This document shows, in pieces, positions 57,046 to 64,000 of a stretch of DNA of 64,000 nucleotides. The number at the start of each line of letters is the position of its first letter. Within the stretch, counting starts at the first letter, position 1. Under the pieces are notes generated by a model that was not told the DNA's origin, ran no database searches, and saw only the letters and a list, made by a program, of their open reading frames with translations. The stretch covers positions 33,235 to 97,234 of the forward strand of contig JABXIM010000028.1 of NCBI GenBank assembly GCA_013373085.1, in the 5' to 3' direction. A program made the translations under genes and the position numbers. This DNA is from Oceanospirillaceae bacterium. GTDB taxonomy: Bacteria > Pseudomonadota > Gammaproteobacteria > Pseudomonadales > Balneatricaceae.

Positions 57046-58443
57046 TCACTCGAGTTTGAGGGGAATGAACATCGGGCTGCCGCGTCGAACGATGCGCAGC
57101 GGAACCGGACGATCGGACGGAAGCGCTTCAACACTCTGCTCGAACTGCTCGACGTTTTCGACCACCTGGCCGTTGACCATGGTAATGACGTCACCCACCA
57201 CAAGCCCGGCATCGGCACCGGCGCCAGGTTCGATACGCTCGACCACGACACCCGAGCGCAGGTTCCACTTCGCCTTGCGCTCCTCGTCGAGCGGACCCAC
57301 CTGAAGGTTGAGACGGTTGGATTTCGGCACCACCTGCCTGGACGTTCCGGCGAGCAGATCCTGATCTTCGGGCAAGATCCCGATTTCAACCTTGACCCGT
57401 TCGCGTTCTCCGGCCCGAACGATATCCACCATCACTTCGTCACCGGGCTTGATACGGCCGACTTGCGGCGGCAGGTCGGACGAGAGGTCGATTGGCTTGC
57501 CGTCGAAGCGATAGATGACATCACCTTCTTTGAACCCGGCGGCTTCCGCCGGGCTTCCCGGCAGCACTTTCGCAATCAGCGCTCCGGCGGGCTTGTCGAG
57601 ACCGAAGGATTCCGCCAGTTCGCGGCTGACTTCCTGGATGATCACACCGAGCCAGCCCCGCGTCACATGCCCCTGCGTACGCAGTTGGTCGGCCACATCG
57701 ATGGCGACGTCGATCGGGATGGCAAACGACAGCCCCATGAAACCGCCAGAGCGGGTGTAGATCTGCGAATTGACGCCGACCACTTCGCCATCGAGATTGA
57801 ACAGGGGACCACCGGAATTGCCGGGATTGATCGCCACGTCGGTCTGAATGAACGGCACATAGGTCTCGTTTGCCAGCGCCCGCTCAGTGGCGCTGACGAT
57901 ACCGGCGGTGACGCTGTGATCGAAGCCAAACGGCGAACCGATCGCCAGCACCCATTCGCCGACCTCAAGCTTTTCGGACGATCCCAACCGAACGACAGGC
58001 AGGCCGCTGGCATCGATCTTGAGCACCGCGACATCCGAACGCTCGTCGGAGCCGACCAGCTCTGCCTCGAGCTCACGTCGGTCATTCAGCCGCACCAGGA
58101 CCTTGCTGGCACCACTGATGACGTGATGATTGGTCAGGATGTAGCCATCCTGGCTGATGATGAATCCGGATCCGAGAGACCGTGGTGCGGGGCGGGCGCG
58201 TTCCTCGAGCTCCGGCAACTGGCGGAAAAAGTGCTTGAACATTTCCGGCAGCTGGTCAGCTCCCGGTCCTTCGAACGGATCGAAGGAATGGACATCGCCG
58301 CCCCGCTCTTTCGGTACCGTGCTGATATTGACGACAGCGGGCGCCGTTTCCTTGACCAGCGATTTGAAGTCGGGGAGCTGAGCCTGAACCGGCATCCAGG
58401 CCAGGCACAGCAGCAAACCAAGCACCATTCTGACAGACTGCAT
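57046..58443 (-). CDS. degP: Periplasmic serine protease DegP/MucD
   Basis: Envelope-stress protease of the HtrA family. The 465-aa product has a signal peptide (VLGLLLCLAWMPVQA), the catalytic triad in LTNHHVISG (His), DVAVLKI (Asp) and NPGNSGGPL (Ser), and two PDZ domains. It follows rseC by 11 nt, as mucD does in Pseudomonas, where MucD degrades the signals that trigger sigma-E release and so dampens the response. Confidence 0.95.
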   Translation of the reverse strand: MQSVRMVLGLLLCLAWMPVQAQLPDFKSLVKETAPAVVNISTVPKERGGDVHSFDPFEGPGADQLPEMFKHFFRQLPELEERARPAPRSLGSGFIISQDGYILTNHHVISGASKVLVRLNDRRELEAELVGSDERSDVAVLKIDASGLPVVRLGSSEKLEVGEWVLAIGSPFGFDHSVTAGIVSATERALANETYVPFIQTDVAINPGNSGGPLFNLDGEVVGVNSQIYTRSGGFMGLSFAIPIDVAIDVADQLRTQGHVTRGWLGVIIQEVSRELAESFGLDKPAGALIAKVLPGSPAEAAGFKEGDVIYRFDGKPIDLSSDLPPQVGRIKPGDEVMVDIVRAGERERVKVEIGILPEDQDLLAGTSRQVVPKSNRLNLQVGPLDEERKAKWNLRSGVVVERIEPGAGADAGLVVGDVITMVNGQVVENVEQFEQSVEALPSDRPVPLRIVRRGSPMFIPLKLE

Positions 58444-58454
58444 GAATTCCTACC

Positions 58455-58901
58455 TTATGATGATTGGGGTATCACTTTTAACAGAATCGGCTGATACTGG
58501 CAGTCGCGCCCCAGGCGCTGACCCAGAATACGGGCAACCAACAACCCCACTGCCAGTCCCACAGCACTCCCCAGGATCGCAGGAAGCTCAGAATCGCCTT
58601 GCAGCGTCCCAAGATAACCGCCGACAAAAAGCAGCAGCAATGGAAGCGTATACAGCAACAGTGAGGCCTTGAGGAAAGAACCTTCGCGGATACCGATGAT
58701 CACCTGGTCGCCGACACGCACGTCGACACCGGCAAGGTTTTCCACACGGAGATCTTCACTTTTGCGGCTGGCGTACTCCGCCAGGGCTTTCTGCCCGCAC
58801 CCCTTGCTGGCGCTGCACGACATGCAGCTACTGGTGCGGCTGGACGAGATCCATACAACCTGGTCGTCGACGGCCACGACGCGGCCGGTTTCTTCGAGCA
58901 T
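58455..58901 (-). CDS. rseC: RseC/MucC family regulator
   Basis: 148-aa inner-membrane protein with the Cys cluster SSCMSCSASKGCGQKAL near the N-terminus and two membrane spans (LLLYTLPLLLLFVGGYLG and ILGSAVGLAVGLLVARIL). RseC modulates sigma-E activity and in some bacteria takes part in SoxR reduction. It starts 2 nt after the rseA-like gene and precedes degP. Confidence 0.92.
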   Translation of the reverse strand: MLEETGRVVAVDDQVVWISSSRTSSCMSCSASKGCGQKALAEYASRKSEDLRVENLAGVDVRVGDQVIIGIREGSFLKASLLLYTLPLLLLFVGGYLGTLQGDSELPAILGSAVGLAVGLLVARILGQRLGRDCQYQPILLKVIPQSS

Positions 58902-58903
58902 AC

Positions 58904-59755
58904 TCAGTCGCGCACCTGAACCGAGGAGGCAATCCGGTCGGCAATCATCAATGGCACGTCACCGACCACGGTGACGAAATAGTCCCCCTGCCGGCGACCC
59001 ACTGCCACCATATCGGCCGACTGCGCCACACCCTCGGCAACGGACTGCCGACCGAACGGCTCGACCGAGACCGACACCGAATGGCGTCCATCCGAATACA
59101 GCATCACTTCGGATTCCGGCAGCACTTCGTGGCGCACGTTACGAAAGCCGTCGGGCAGCCAGTTGGTGCGACATACCGGCTTCTTGGCACTCATCATATG
59201 CTGATGCTGGTCGATATACCTTTCCAACCCGCGAGACAGCCGGATCACGTCACCCTGTGGCTCGAGTCCGGCAAGGGAGCGCTGCTGCCCGAAGTGAGCC
59301 CTGACAAAGTCATCCGAGGCCGACACGCCCGGCAAACTGATTTGCGGCCGCGAGTCGGCGACATCGGTGACCGTCTCACGATTGAATCCCTGAACGCCGA
59401 GTATCACGGCAGCCGTGACCGATGCCGCTGTCGCCATGCTTACCAGCGGCTTCCAAAAGCCACCGGGCCGCGGCGACGTATCTCCGTTGGCAACCGCCGC
59501 GGTGACTTCAGTGGTAATATCCGGCTCATACTCGTCCGACGGCAGACCGCTTACCCGCGCCATGACGGCTGCACTGATGTCAGTGTTAACGGTATCGCGC
59601 TCACCTCGAATCGCCGAACGAATCAGGTGGTAACGCTGCCATTTCTGCCCCAGCTCCGACTGCTGCTCCATCCGGTCGAGCAGCCTGCGTACTTCAAACT
59701 CGCTGGCTTCGCCATCCACAAGCGCAGATAAAGAGTCGTTGAACTGTTCACCCAT
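58904..59755 (-). CDS. rseA: Fusion-type anti-sigma-E factor: RseA with an RseB/MucB C-terminal domain
   Basis: 283 aa, larger than usual RseA/MucA. Residues 1-90 match the cytoplasmic anti-sigma domain (LSALVDGEASEFEVRRLLDRM...WQRYHLIRSAIRGE). A membrane span lies at about 101-123, and residues 150-190 (LSRGLERYIDQHQHMM) recall the periplasmic end of RseA. Residues 198-283 match the C-terminal domain of RseB/MucB: NWLPDGF, VMLYSDGRHSVSVSVE, and VVGDVPLMIADRIASSV. The N-terminal LolA-like domain of RseB is absent, and no rseB gene lies between this gene and rseC (2-nt gap). The protein would thus carry its own RseB-type module in cis. Confidence 0.88.
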   Translation of the reverse strand: MGEQFNDSLSALVDGEASEFEVRRLLDRMEQQSELGQKWQRYHLIRSAIRGERDTVNTDISAAVMARVSGLPSDEYEPDITTEVTAAVANGDTSPRPGGFWKPLVSMATAASVTAAVILGVQGFNRETVTDVADSRPQISLPGVSASDDFVRAHFGQQRSLAGLEPQGDVIRLSRGLERYIDQHQHMMSAKKPVCRTNWLPDGFRNVRHEVLPESEVMLYSDGRHSVSVSVEPFGRQSVAEGVAQSADMVAVGRRQGDYFVTVVGDVPLMIADRIASSVQVRD

Positions 59756-59801
59756 GGTTGTTCCTCAAACACATTTCCAACACGTCTCCCACGGCTATCC
59801 G

Positions 59802-60389
59802 TCACTCCGCGAGGAAAGGTTCAATCTCTTTGTCGATCGCTTCCCGCGCCCTGAATATACGGGAGCGTACCGTCCCGACCGGGCAGTCCATGACATTGGC
59901 GATATCTTCATAGCTCAATCCCTCGAACTCCCGCAGCGTCAGAGCAACGCGCAGATCTTCAGGCAGACGATCCAGCACTCGTTTGACCATCGCCTCGAGC
60001 TCATCCCGGTACAGGTTGTTCTCCGGCGACTCGATATCCTTGAGATCACTGTCACCGCCGATGTAATGCGCGTCTTCGACTGTCACATCCACATCCGGCG
60101 GGCGCCGCCCCTTGGCCACCAGATGATTCTTCGCGGTGTTGATCGCAATCCGGTACAACCACGTATAGAAAGCACTATCTCCGCGGAATTTGGGCAAGGC
60201 CCGGTAAGCCTTGATAAACGCTTCCTGCGCCACATCAAGCGCCTCGTGATGGTCGTAGACATATCGGCCGATCAAACCGACAATCTTGTGCTGATACTTC
60301 TTTACCAGCAGATCGAACGCTCGACTGTCACCAGCCTGCACGCGCTTAACCAATTGTTCGTCAATCGCGCTCTGACTCTCGTTTGACAC
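59802..60389 (-). CDS. rpoE: RNA polymerase sigma-E factor (RpoE/AlgU)
   Basis: ECF sigma factor for envelope stress; 195 aa. Region 2 includes DLLVKKYQHKIVGLIGRYVYDHHEALDVAQEAFIKAYRAL and region 4 VALTLREFEGLSYEDIANVMDCPVGTVRSRIFRAREAIDKEI. It is followed by the rseA-type anti-sigma gene after 46 nt and is divergent from nadB, exactly as algU in Pseudomonas. A sigma-E-type promoter lies about 120 bp upstream, so it is probably self-activated. Confidence 0.97.
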   Translation of the reverse strand: MSNESQSAIDEQLVKRVQAGDSRAFDLLVKKYQHKIVGLIGRYVYDHHEALDVAQEAFIKAYRALPKFRGDSAFYTWLYRIAINTAKNHLVAKGRRPPDVDVTVEDAHYIGGDSDLKDIESPENNLYRDELEAMVKRVLDRLPEDLRVALTLREFEGLSYEDIANVMDCPVGTVRSRIFRAREAIDKEIEPFLAE

Positions 60390-60511
60390 TCCGGATCCTT
60401 AATGTCCACGCTAAGTTGCCGCCCCGGCTCGGGGAATAATGACGTGAAGTATGGCGGCGGCCACTACATCATTGCAACCTCTTCAGAATCCGACCTGCGC
60501 GAGCTAACAGG

Positions 60512-60539
60512 TATGAACCTGAGGTGAATTTTAAGTTCC
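60512..60539 (-). promoter_or_regulatory. Sigma-E-dependent autoregulatory promoter of rpoE
   Basis: On the minus strand, -35 GGAACTT, 16 nt, then -10 TCATA. GGAACTT is the consensus -35 of RpoE/AlgU promoters, and the -10 fits the loose TCnnA form. It starts about 120 bp before rpoE, in the position of the autoregulated promoter of known rpoE/algU genes. Confidence 0.75.
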
Positions 60540-60578
60540 GGTCTCGGGACAAAAAATTCGTGCCAGAACCACCAGATA

Positions 60579-60608
60579 TTCACGAACAGGCCCTACAGGG
60601 GGCATAAT
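60579..60608 (+). promoter_or_regulatory. Possible nadB promoter
   Basis: TTCACG, 18 nt, CATAAT, about 45 bp before nadB. Moderate match to sigma-70. Confidence 0.35.
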
Positions 60609-60650
60609 TGTGTCCCTTCCCTACACATCCAGGGGTATTCAGGGCTCAAT

Positions 60651-62261
60651 ATGACCACTGAACACATCTATGACGTTTTGATCATTGGCAGCGGGGCGGC
60701 CGGCCTCAGCCTGGCGCTGAAGCTGCCGGGCCATTTGCGCGCCGCCGTGCTGAGCAAGGGCGACCTGACCAGTGGTTCCACCTGGCTGGCACAGGGCGGG
60801 ATTGCCGCCGTGCTGGACGAGACCGATACCGCCAGGGATCATTTCGCCGACACCATGATTGCCGGCGGCAACCTCAGTCGCCAGGCAGCTGTCGAATACA
60901 CCGTCACGCACGGCCCGGAGTGCATCGAGTGGCTGATCGACCAGGGGGTTCCCTTCACACGCGACGAGAGTCAGTTTCACCTGACCAAGGAGGGCGGCCA
61001 CTCACATCGCCGCATTATCCATGCGGCCGATGCCACCGGCCAGGCAGTGCAGCAAACCCTGATCGACAAGGCCAGGGCCGCCGGCAATATCGACCTGTTC
61101 GAGTCGTGCATCGCGGTCGATCTGATTACCCGCCGCAAACTGCGCCTGCCGGAGAACCGCTGCGTCGGCGCCTATGTGCTCGACAACAAGAGCGGCGAGG
61201 TCAAGCTGTTCCGCGCCAGCCACGTCGTGCTGGCAACGGGCGGCGCCTCCAAGGCCTATCTGTATTCGAGCAATTCGGACGGCGCCTCCGGCGATGGTAT
61301 CGCCATGGCATGGCGCGCGGGCTGCCGCGTGGCGAATCTGGAGTTCAACCAGTTCCACCCGACCTGCCTGTACCATCCTCAGGCGAAGTCGTTTCTGATC
61401 ACCGAAGCCGTGCGCGGTGAAGGCGGCCACCTGCTGCTGCCCGACGGCACCCGCTTCATGTCGCAGTTCGATCCTCGCCAGGAACTCGCCCCGCGCGACA
61501 TCGTGGCCAGGGCCATTGACCACGAGATGAAACGTCTGGGCTGCGACTGCCTCTACCTGGACATTTCCCACAAAAGCCCGGAATTTATCCAGTCCCACTT
61601 TCCGACCATCCGTCAGAAATGCCTAGAGTACGGCATCGACATCACCCGCGACCCCATACCCATCGTACCGGCCGCCCACTACACCTGCGGCGGCGTCATC
61701 ACCGACATTCGCGGGCGCACCGACATCCCGGGGCTCTACGCCATTGGCGAAACGGCCTTTACCGGCCTCCACGGCGCCAACCGCCTGGCCTCGAACTCCT
61801 TGCTGGAGTGCCTGGTATTCGCATCGGCCGCCGCCGAGGATATCGCGGCACAGGAAGGGATCGCACCGGAGCCGGACCTGGCCGTACCGGCCTGGGATGC
61901 CTCCCAGGTCACCGACTCGGACGAAGACGTCATCATATCGCACAACTGGGATGAGCTGCGCCGGTTCATGTGGGACTACGTCGGCATCGTCCGCACGACC
62001 AAGCGCCTGCAGCGCGCGAAACACCGCGTGGACCTGTTGCATCAGGAGATTGCAGAATACTACAGCAACTATCGCGTCACCCGGGACCTGCTGGAACTGC
62101 GCAACCTCGCCCTGGTGTCCGACCTGATCATTCAATCGGCCATGCAGCGCCGCGAAAGCCGCGGCCTGCACTACACGCTGGACTACCCGGAGCTGGCGCC
62201 CGAAGCGCGGGACACCATCCTGACACCGGTCAATTACCAGTGGCCCGACCAGGTTCACTAA
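60651..62261 (+). CDS. nadB: L-aspartate oxidase
   Basis: FAD enzyme that oxidises aspartate to iminoaspartate, first step of NAD synthesis. The 536-aa product has the dinucleotide motif [14 protein letters not shown], the [13 protein letters not shown] segment, [17 protein letters not shown] and the closing [27 protein letters not shown]. Divergent from rpoE as in Pseudomonas. Its 3' end overlaps the convergent ygfX gene by 32 bp. nadC lies nearby, after ygfX-sdhE. Confidence 0.96.
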   Translation: MTTEHIYDVLIIGSGAAGLSLALKLPGHLRAAVLSKGDLTSGSTWLAQGGIAAVLDETDTARDHFADTMIAGGNLSRQAAVEYTVTHGPECIEWLIDQGVPFTRDESQFHLTKEGGHSHRRIIHAADATGQAVQQTLIDKARAAGNIDLFESCIAVDLITRRKLRLPENRCVGAYVLDNKSGEVKLFRASHVVLATGGASKAYLYSSNSDGASGDGIAMAWRAGCRVANLEFNQFHPTCLYHPQAKSFLITEAVRGEGGHLLLPDGTRFMSQFDPRQELAPRDIVARAIDHEMKRLGCDCLYLDISHKSPEFIQSHFPTIRQKCLEYGIDITRDPIPIVPAAHYTCGGVITDIRGRTDIPGLYAIGETAFTGLHGANRLASNSLLECLVFASAAAEDIAAQEGIAPEPDLAVPAWDASQVTDSDEDVIISHNWDELRRFMWDYVGIVRTTKRLQRAKHRVDLLHQEIAEYYSNYRVTRDLLELRNLALVSDLIIQSAMQRRESRGLHYTLDYPELAPEARDTILTPVNYQWPDQVH

Positions 62262-62673
62262 GCTCGACCGGCGCCAGCCGAGCCAGCACGGCCAGGCGCC
62301 TGAAAGCTTCCGGACTCACGCTATCGGAGGCGATCAGCAGGCGCCTGCGCCCCCGGGCGTAACGCAGCCGAACAACCAGCAGCCAGGGGAGCAGCGTTAT
62401 CGACTCGATCCTCGTTGCCGGTTGCCAGCCGAGGCCGGGCACACGGAACGACAGCTCCCGCCGATCGGCATCCCAGCGCAATCCCGTCACCGCGCTTGCT
62501 CTGCCGCGCCGAAACCATAACCAGGAGGCGGCAATCAGCAGCGGCGCAAGCAGCTTGCAGTAGAGCGGCAGCGCCGACAGACCTATCAACAACATCAGGC
62601 CCAGGTGCGCCACGACGTTAAATCGCAGCAACCATCGCGACGGCCCGATGGAGATTTCAGCCGGGCTGAACAC
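62230..62673 (-). CDS. ygfX: YgfX-like membrane protein (sdhE partner)
   Basis: 147 aa from GTG 62673. Two adjacent hydrophobic segments ([37 protein letters not shown]) and a basic C-terminal part match the YgfX/CptA family encoded after sdhE. The long track ORF reads out of sdhE in another frame and its first 58 residues are spurious. The GTG lies inside the end of sdhE (17-bp overlap), which suggests coupling. Whether it acts as a toxin is disputed for the family. Confidence 0.72.
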   Translation of the reverse strand: MFSPAEISIGPSRWLLRFNVVAHLGLMLLIGLSALPLYCKLLAPLLIAASWLWFRRGRASAVTGLRWDADRRELSFRVPGLGWQPATRIESITLLPWLLVVRLRYARGRRRLLIASDSVSPEAFRRLAVLARLAPVELSEPGRATGN

Positions 62674-62911
62674 GGTCCAGTATGATCCTGACGATCCGGG
62701 CCAGATCCGGATCTTCAGGCTCCGCACGCTGCATGAACCAGACGAAGAGATCCTGATCCTCGCAGGCCAGCAGCTTGACGAACCGATCCTGGTCCTCGGA
62801 CGGCAACTGACGGAACGCTTCGTCGACGAACGGCACGAACAGCACATCGAGTTCCAGCATGCCGCGACGACTCTGCCACCTCAGTCGCCGAATATCTTCA
62901 TCGCTATACAT
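62657..62911 (-). CDS. sdhE: FAD assembly factor SdhE
   Basis: Small 84-aa protein that promotes covalent flavinylation of succinate dehydrogenase. The family motif RGMLELD (RGxxE) is at residues 16-22, with the typical [22 protein letters not shown] and [14 protein letters not shown]. The former name is antitoxin CptB. It is followed by an overlapping ygfX, and is divergent from nadC. Its nearness to the flavoenzyme gene nadB is a conserved arrangement in some gammaproteobacteria. Confidence 0.94.
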   Translation of the reverse strand: MYSDEDIRRLRWQSRRGMLELDVLFVPFVDEAFRQLPSEDQDRFVKLLACEDQDLFVWFMQRAEPEDPDLARIVRIILDRVQPG

Positions 62912-63096
62912 AGGCTTACTCTTCCAAGACCAGACAAAGCTGGCGGTTGTACCATTTTCTCGCAGCGTAGCCCAGCACCGGGTACAGCAAAAGGGGCTTC
63001 ACACTCCGCCGACCTCCGAGCGGATGTGCTCGCCGGGTGGATGCTTTACTAGTATTATTACGCAGCTATCCACCCAGCCGTAACAGACCGAAGACC

Positions 63097-63936
63097 ATGC
63101 TGACTGATCAGGATCTGAAAGACACCATCACCCAGAGCGTTGCCATTGCCCTGTCCGAAGATATCGGCGACGGCGACATTACCGCCCGCCTGATCCCGGC
63201 CGAACAGCCCGGCCATGCACGGGTGATCTCGCGGGAGCGGGCCGTCATCTGCGGACAGGACTGGGTCAACGAGGTGTTCCGGCAGGTAGATCCGAACGTA
63301 GAAATCATCTGGCACGTCAGCGACGAAACCCTCGTCAAGTCCGACCAGCTGCTGTTCGAAGCCAGGGGTTCGGCACGCTCGCTGCTGACCGCCGAGCGCG
63401 CCGCGCTGAACTTCCTGCAGACGCTCTCCGGCACCGCCACCGTCAGCCGCCACTACGCTGACCTCGTCAAGGACACCGGCGTACGGCTGCTCGATACCCG
63501 CAAGACCCTGCCCGGCCTGCGCAAGGCGCAAAAATATGCCGTCACCTGCGGCGGCTGCTTCAACCACCGCATCGGCCTCTTCGACGCCTTCCTGATCAAG
63601 GAAAACCATATCCTCGCCTGCGGCGGCATCGCCGCGGCCATCGAAACCGCGCGCGCAAACGAGCCCGGCAAGCCGGTCGAGATCGAAGTCGAAAACCTGG
63701 CCCAGCTCGACGAAGCCCTCGCCGCCGGCGCCGACATCGTCATGCTCGACAATTTCAGCCTCGAGGATATGCGCACCGCGGTCAAAACCACCGCGGGTCG
63801 CGCCAAGCTGGAAGCATCCGGCGGTGTGAACGAAGAAACCCTTAAAGGAATTGCCGAAACCGGCGTGGATTATATTTCCATCGGCGCGCTGACCAAGCAT
63901 TGCCAGGCTGTCGATCTGTCGATGAGGCTGGTTTAA
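63097..63936 (+). CDS. nadC: Nicotinate-nucleotide pyrophosphorylase
   Basis: Converts quinolinate and PRPP to nicotinate mononucleotide, third step of NAD synthesis. The product is 279 aa from ATG 63097. Motifs include [75 protein letters not shown], and [12 protein letters not shown]. The track start 60 nt earlier is unsupported. An exact heptamer array begins 1 nt after its stop. Confidence 0.96.
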   Translation: MLTDQDLKDTITQSVAIALSEDIGDGDITARLIPAEQPGHARVISRERAVICGQDWVNEVFRQVDPNVEIIWHVSDETLVKSDQLLFEARGSARSLLTAERAALNFLQTLSGTATVSRHYADLVKDTGVRLLDTRKTLPGLRKAQKYAVTCGGCFNHRIGLFDAFLIKENHILACGGIAAAIETARANEPGKPVEIEVENLAQLDEALAAGADIVMLDNFSLEDMRTAVKTTAGRAKLEASGGVNEETLKGIAETGVDYISIGALTKHCQAVDLSMRLV

Positions 63937-63937
63937 G

Positions 63938-64000
63938 TTAGTGGTTAGTGGTTAGTGGTTAGTGGTTAGTGGTTAGTGGTTAGTGGTTAGTGGTTAGTGG
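63938..64000. repeat. Exact tandem heptamer array (TTAGTGG)n after nadC
   Basis: Nine perfect copies of the 7-bp unit TTAGTGG fill the window from 1 nt after the nadC stop to the edge, so the true length is unknown. The G-pairs every 7 nt could form a two-layer G-quadruplex. The unit is the same as the degenerate repeat at the relA stop codon. Confidence 0.95.

Overview
The window looks like chromosomal housekeeping DNA from a high-GC gammaproteobacterium. The gene order is close to that of Pseudomonas in two blocks: aroQ-accB-accC-prmA-DUF3426-dusB-fis-purH-purD, and nadB/rpoE-rse-degP...lepA-lepB-DUF4845-rnc-era-recO-pdxJ-acpS followed by cysM-relA-mazG. Presence of soxYZ, leucine dehydrogenase with a 2-oxoacid dehydrogenase, and argP/argO suggests a lineage outside Pseudomonas, perhaps one related to sulfur oxidisers. 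The genus cannot be fixed from the sequence alone. No rRNA, tRNA, CRISPR array, prophage or insertion sequence was seen.

Layout. 0.3-3.1 kb: pyrimidine and purine salvage (uraA, upp, hpt). 3.1-5.2 kb: an orphan ParA ATPase and a DUF2333 membrane protein. 5.4-14.4 kb: aroQ, accBC, prmA, a zinc-ribbon membrane protein, dusB-fis and purHD. 14.7-16.4 kb: an RhtB-type exporter and a TPR lipoprotein. 16.7-21.0 kb: leucine dehydrogenase with E1alpha, E1beta and E2 of a 2-oxoacid dehydrogenase, but no E3. 21.2-26.5 kb: the prkA-yeaH-spoVR stress cluster and a HIT protein. 26.6-31.2 kb: GDPD, a Bcr/CflA exporter, and a minus-strand pair made of a frameshifted lipase and a lysozyme-like protein. 31.3-38.6 kb: acnA, a VOC protein, argO/argP, and a phosphotransacetylase-acetate kinase pair. 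38.7-50.1 kb (minus): rlmB, hemH, soxZ, soxY, adk, ppc, mazG, relA, cysM. 50.3-60.4 kb (minus): acpS, pdxJ, recO, era, rnc, DUF4845, lepB, lepA, degP, rseC, an unusual rseA, rpoE. 60.7-63.9 kb: nadB, ygfX/sdhE, nadC, then a heptamer tandem array that runs off the window.

Most interesting points. (1) The anti-sigma-E gene encodes an RseA-like protein whose periplasmic end carries the C-terminal domain of RseB/MucB. No separate rseB is present and the LolA-like sensor half of RseB is missing. A sigma-E-type promoter lies upstream of rpoE. (2) A lipase is split by an apparent 1-nt deletion in a C run, which puts its catalytic His in the second ORF; it is co-oriented with a lysozyme-like/peptidoglycan-binding gene. 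(3) Several dispersed non-coding elements occur: a roughly 100-bp palindromic element in two copies, TTGGGT...ACCCAA hairpins, and heptamer arrays next to stop codons. (4) A possible small RNA or attenuator ends in a strong terminator just before the Bcr/CflA gene. (5) A perfect 26-bp palindrome lies between argO and argP, and a 20-bp-stem hairpin between prkA and yeaH.
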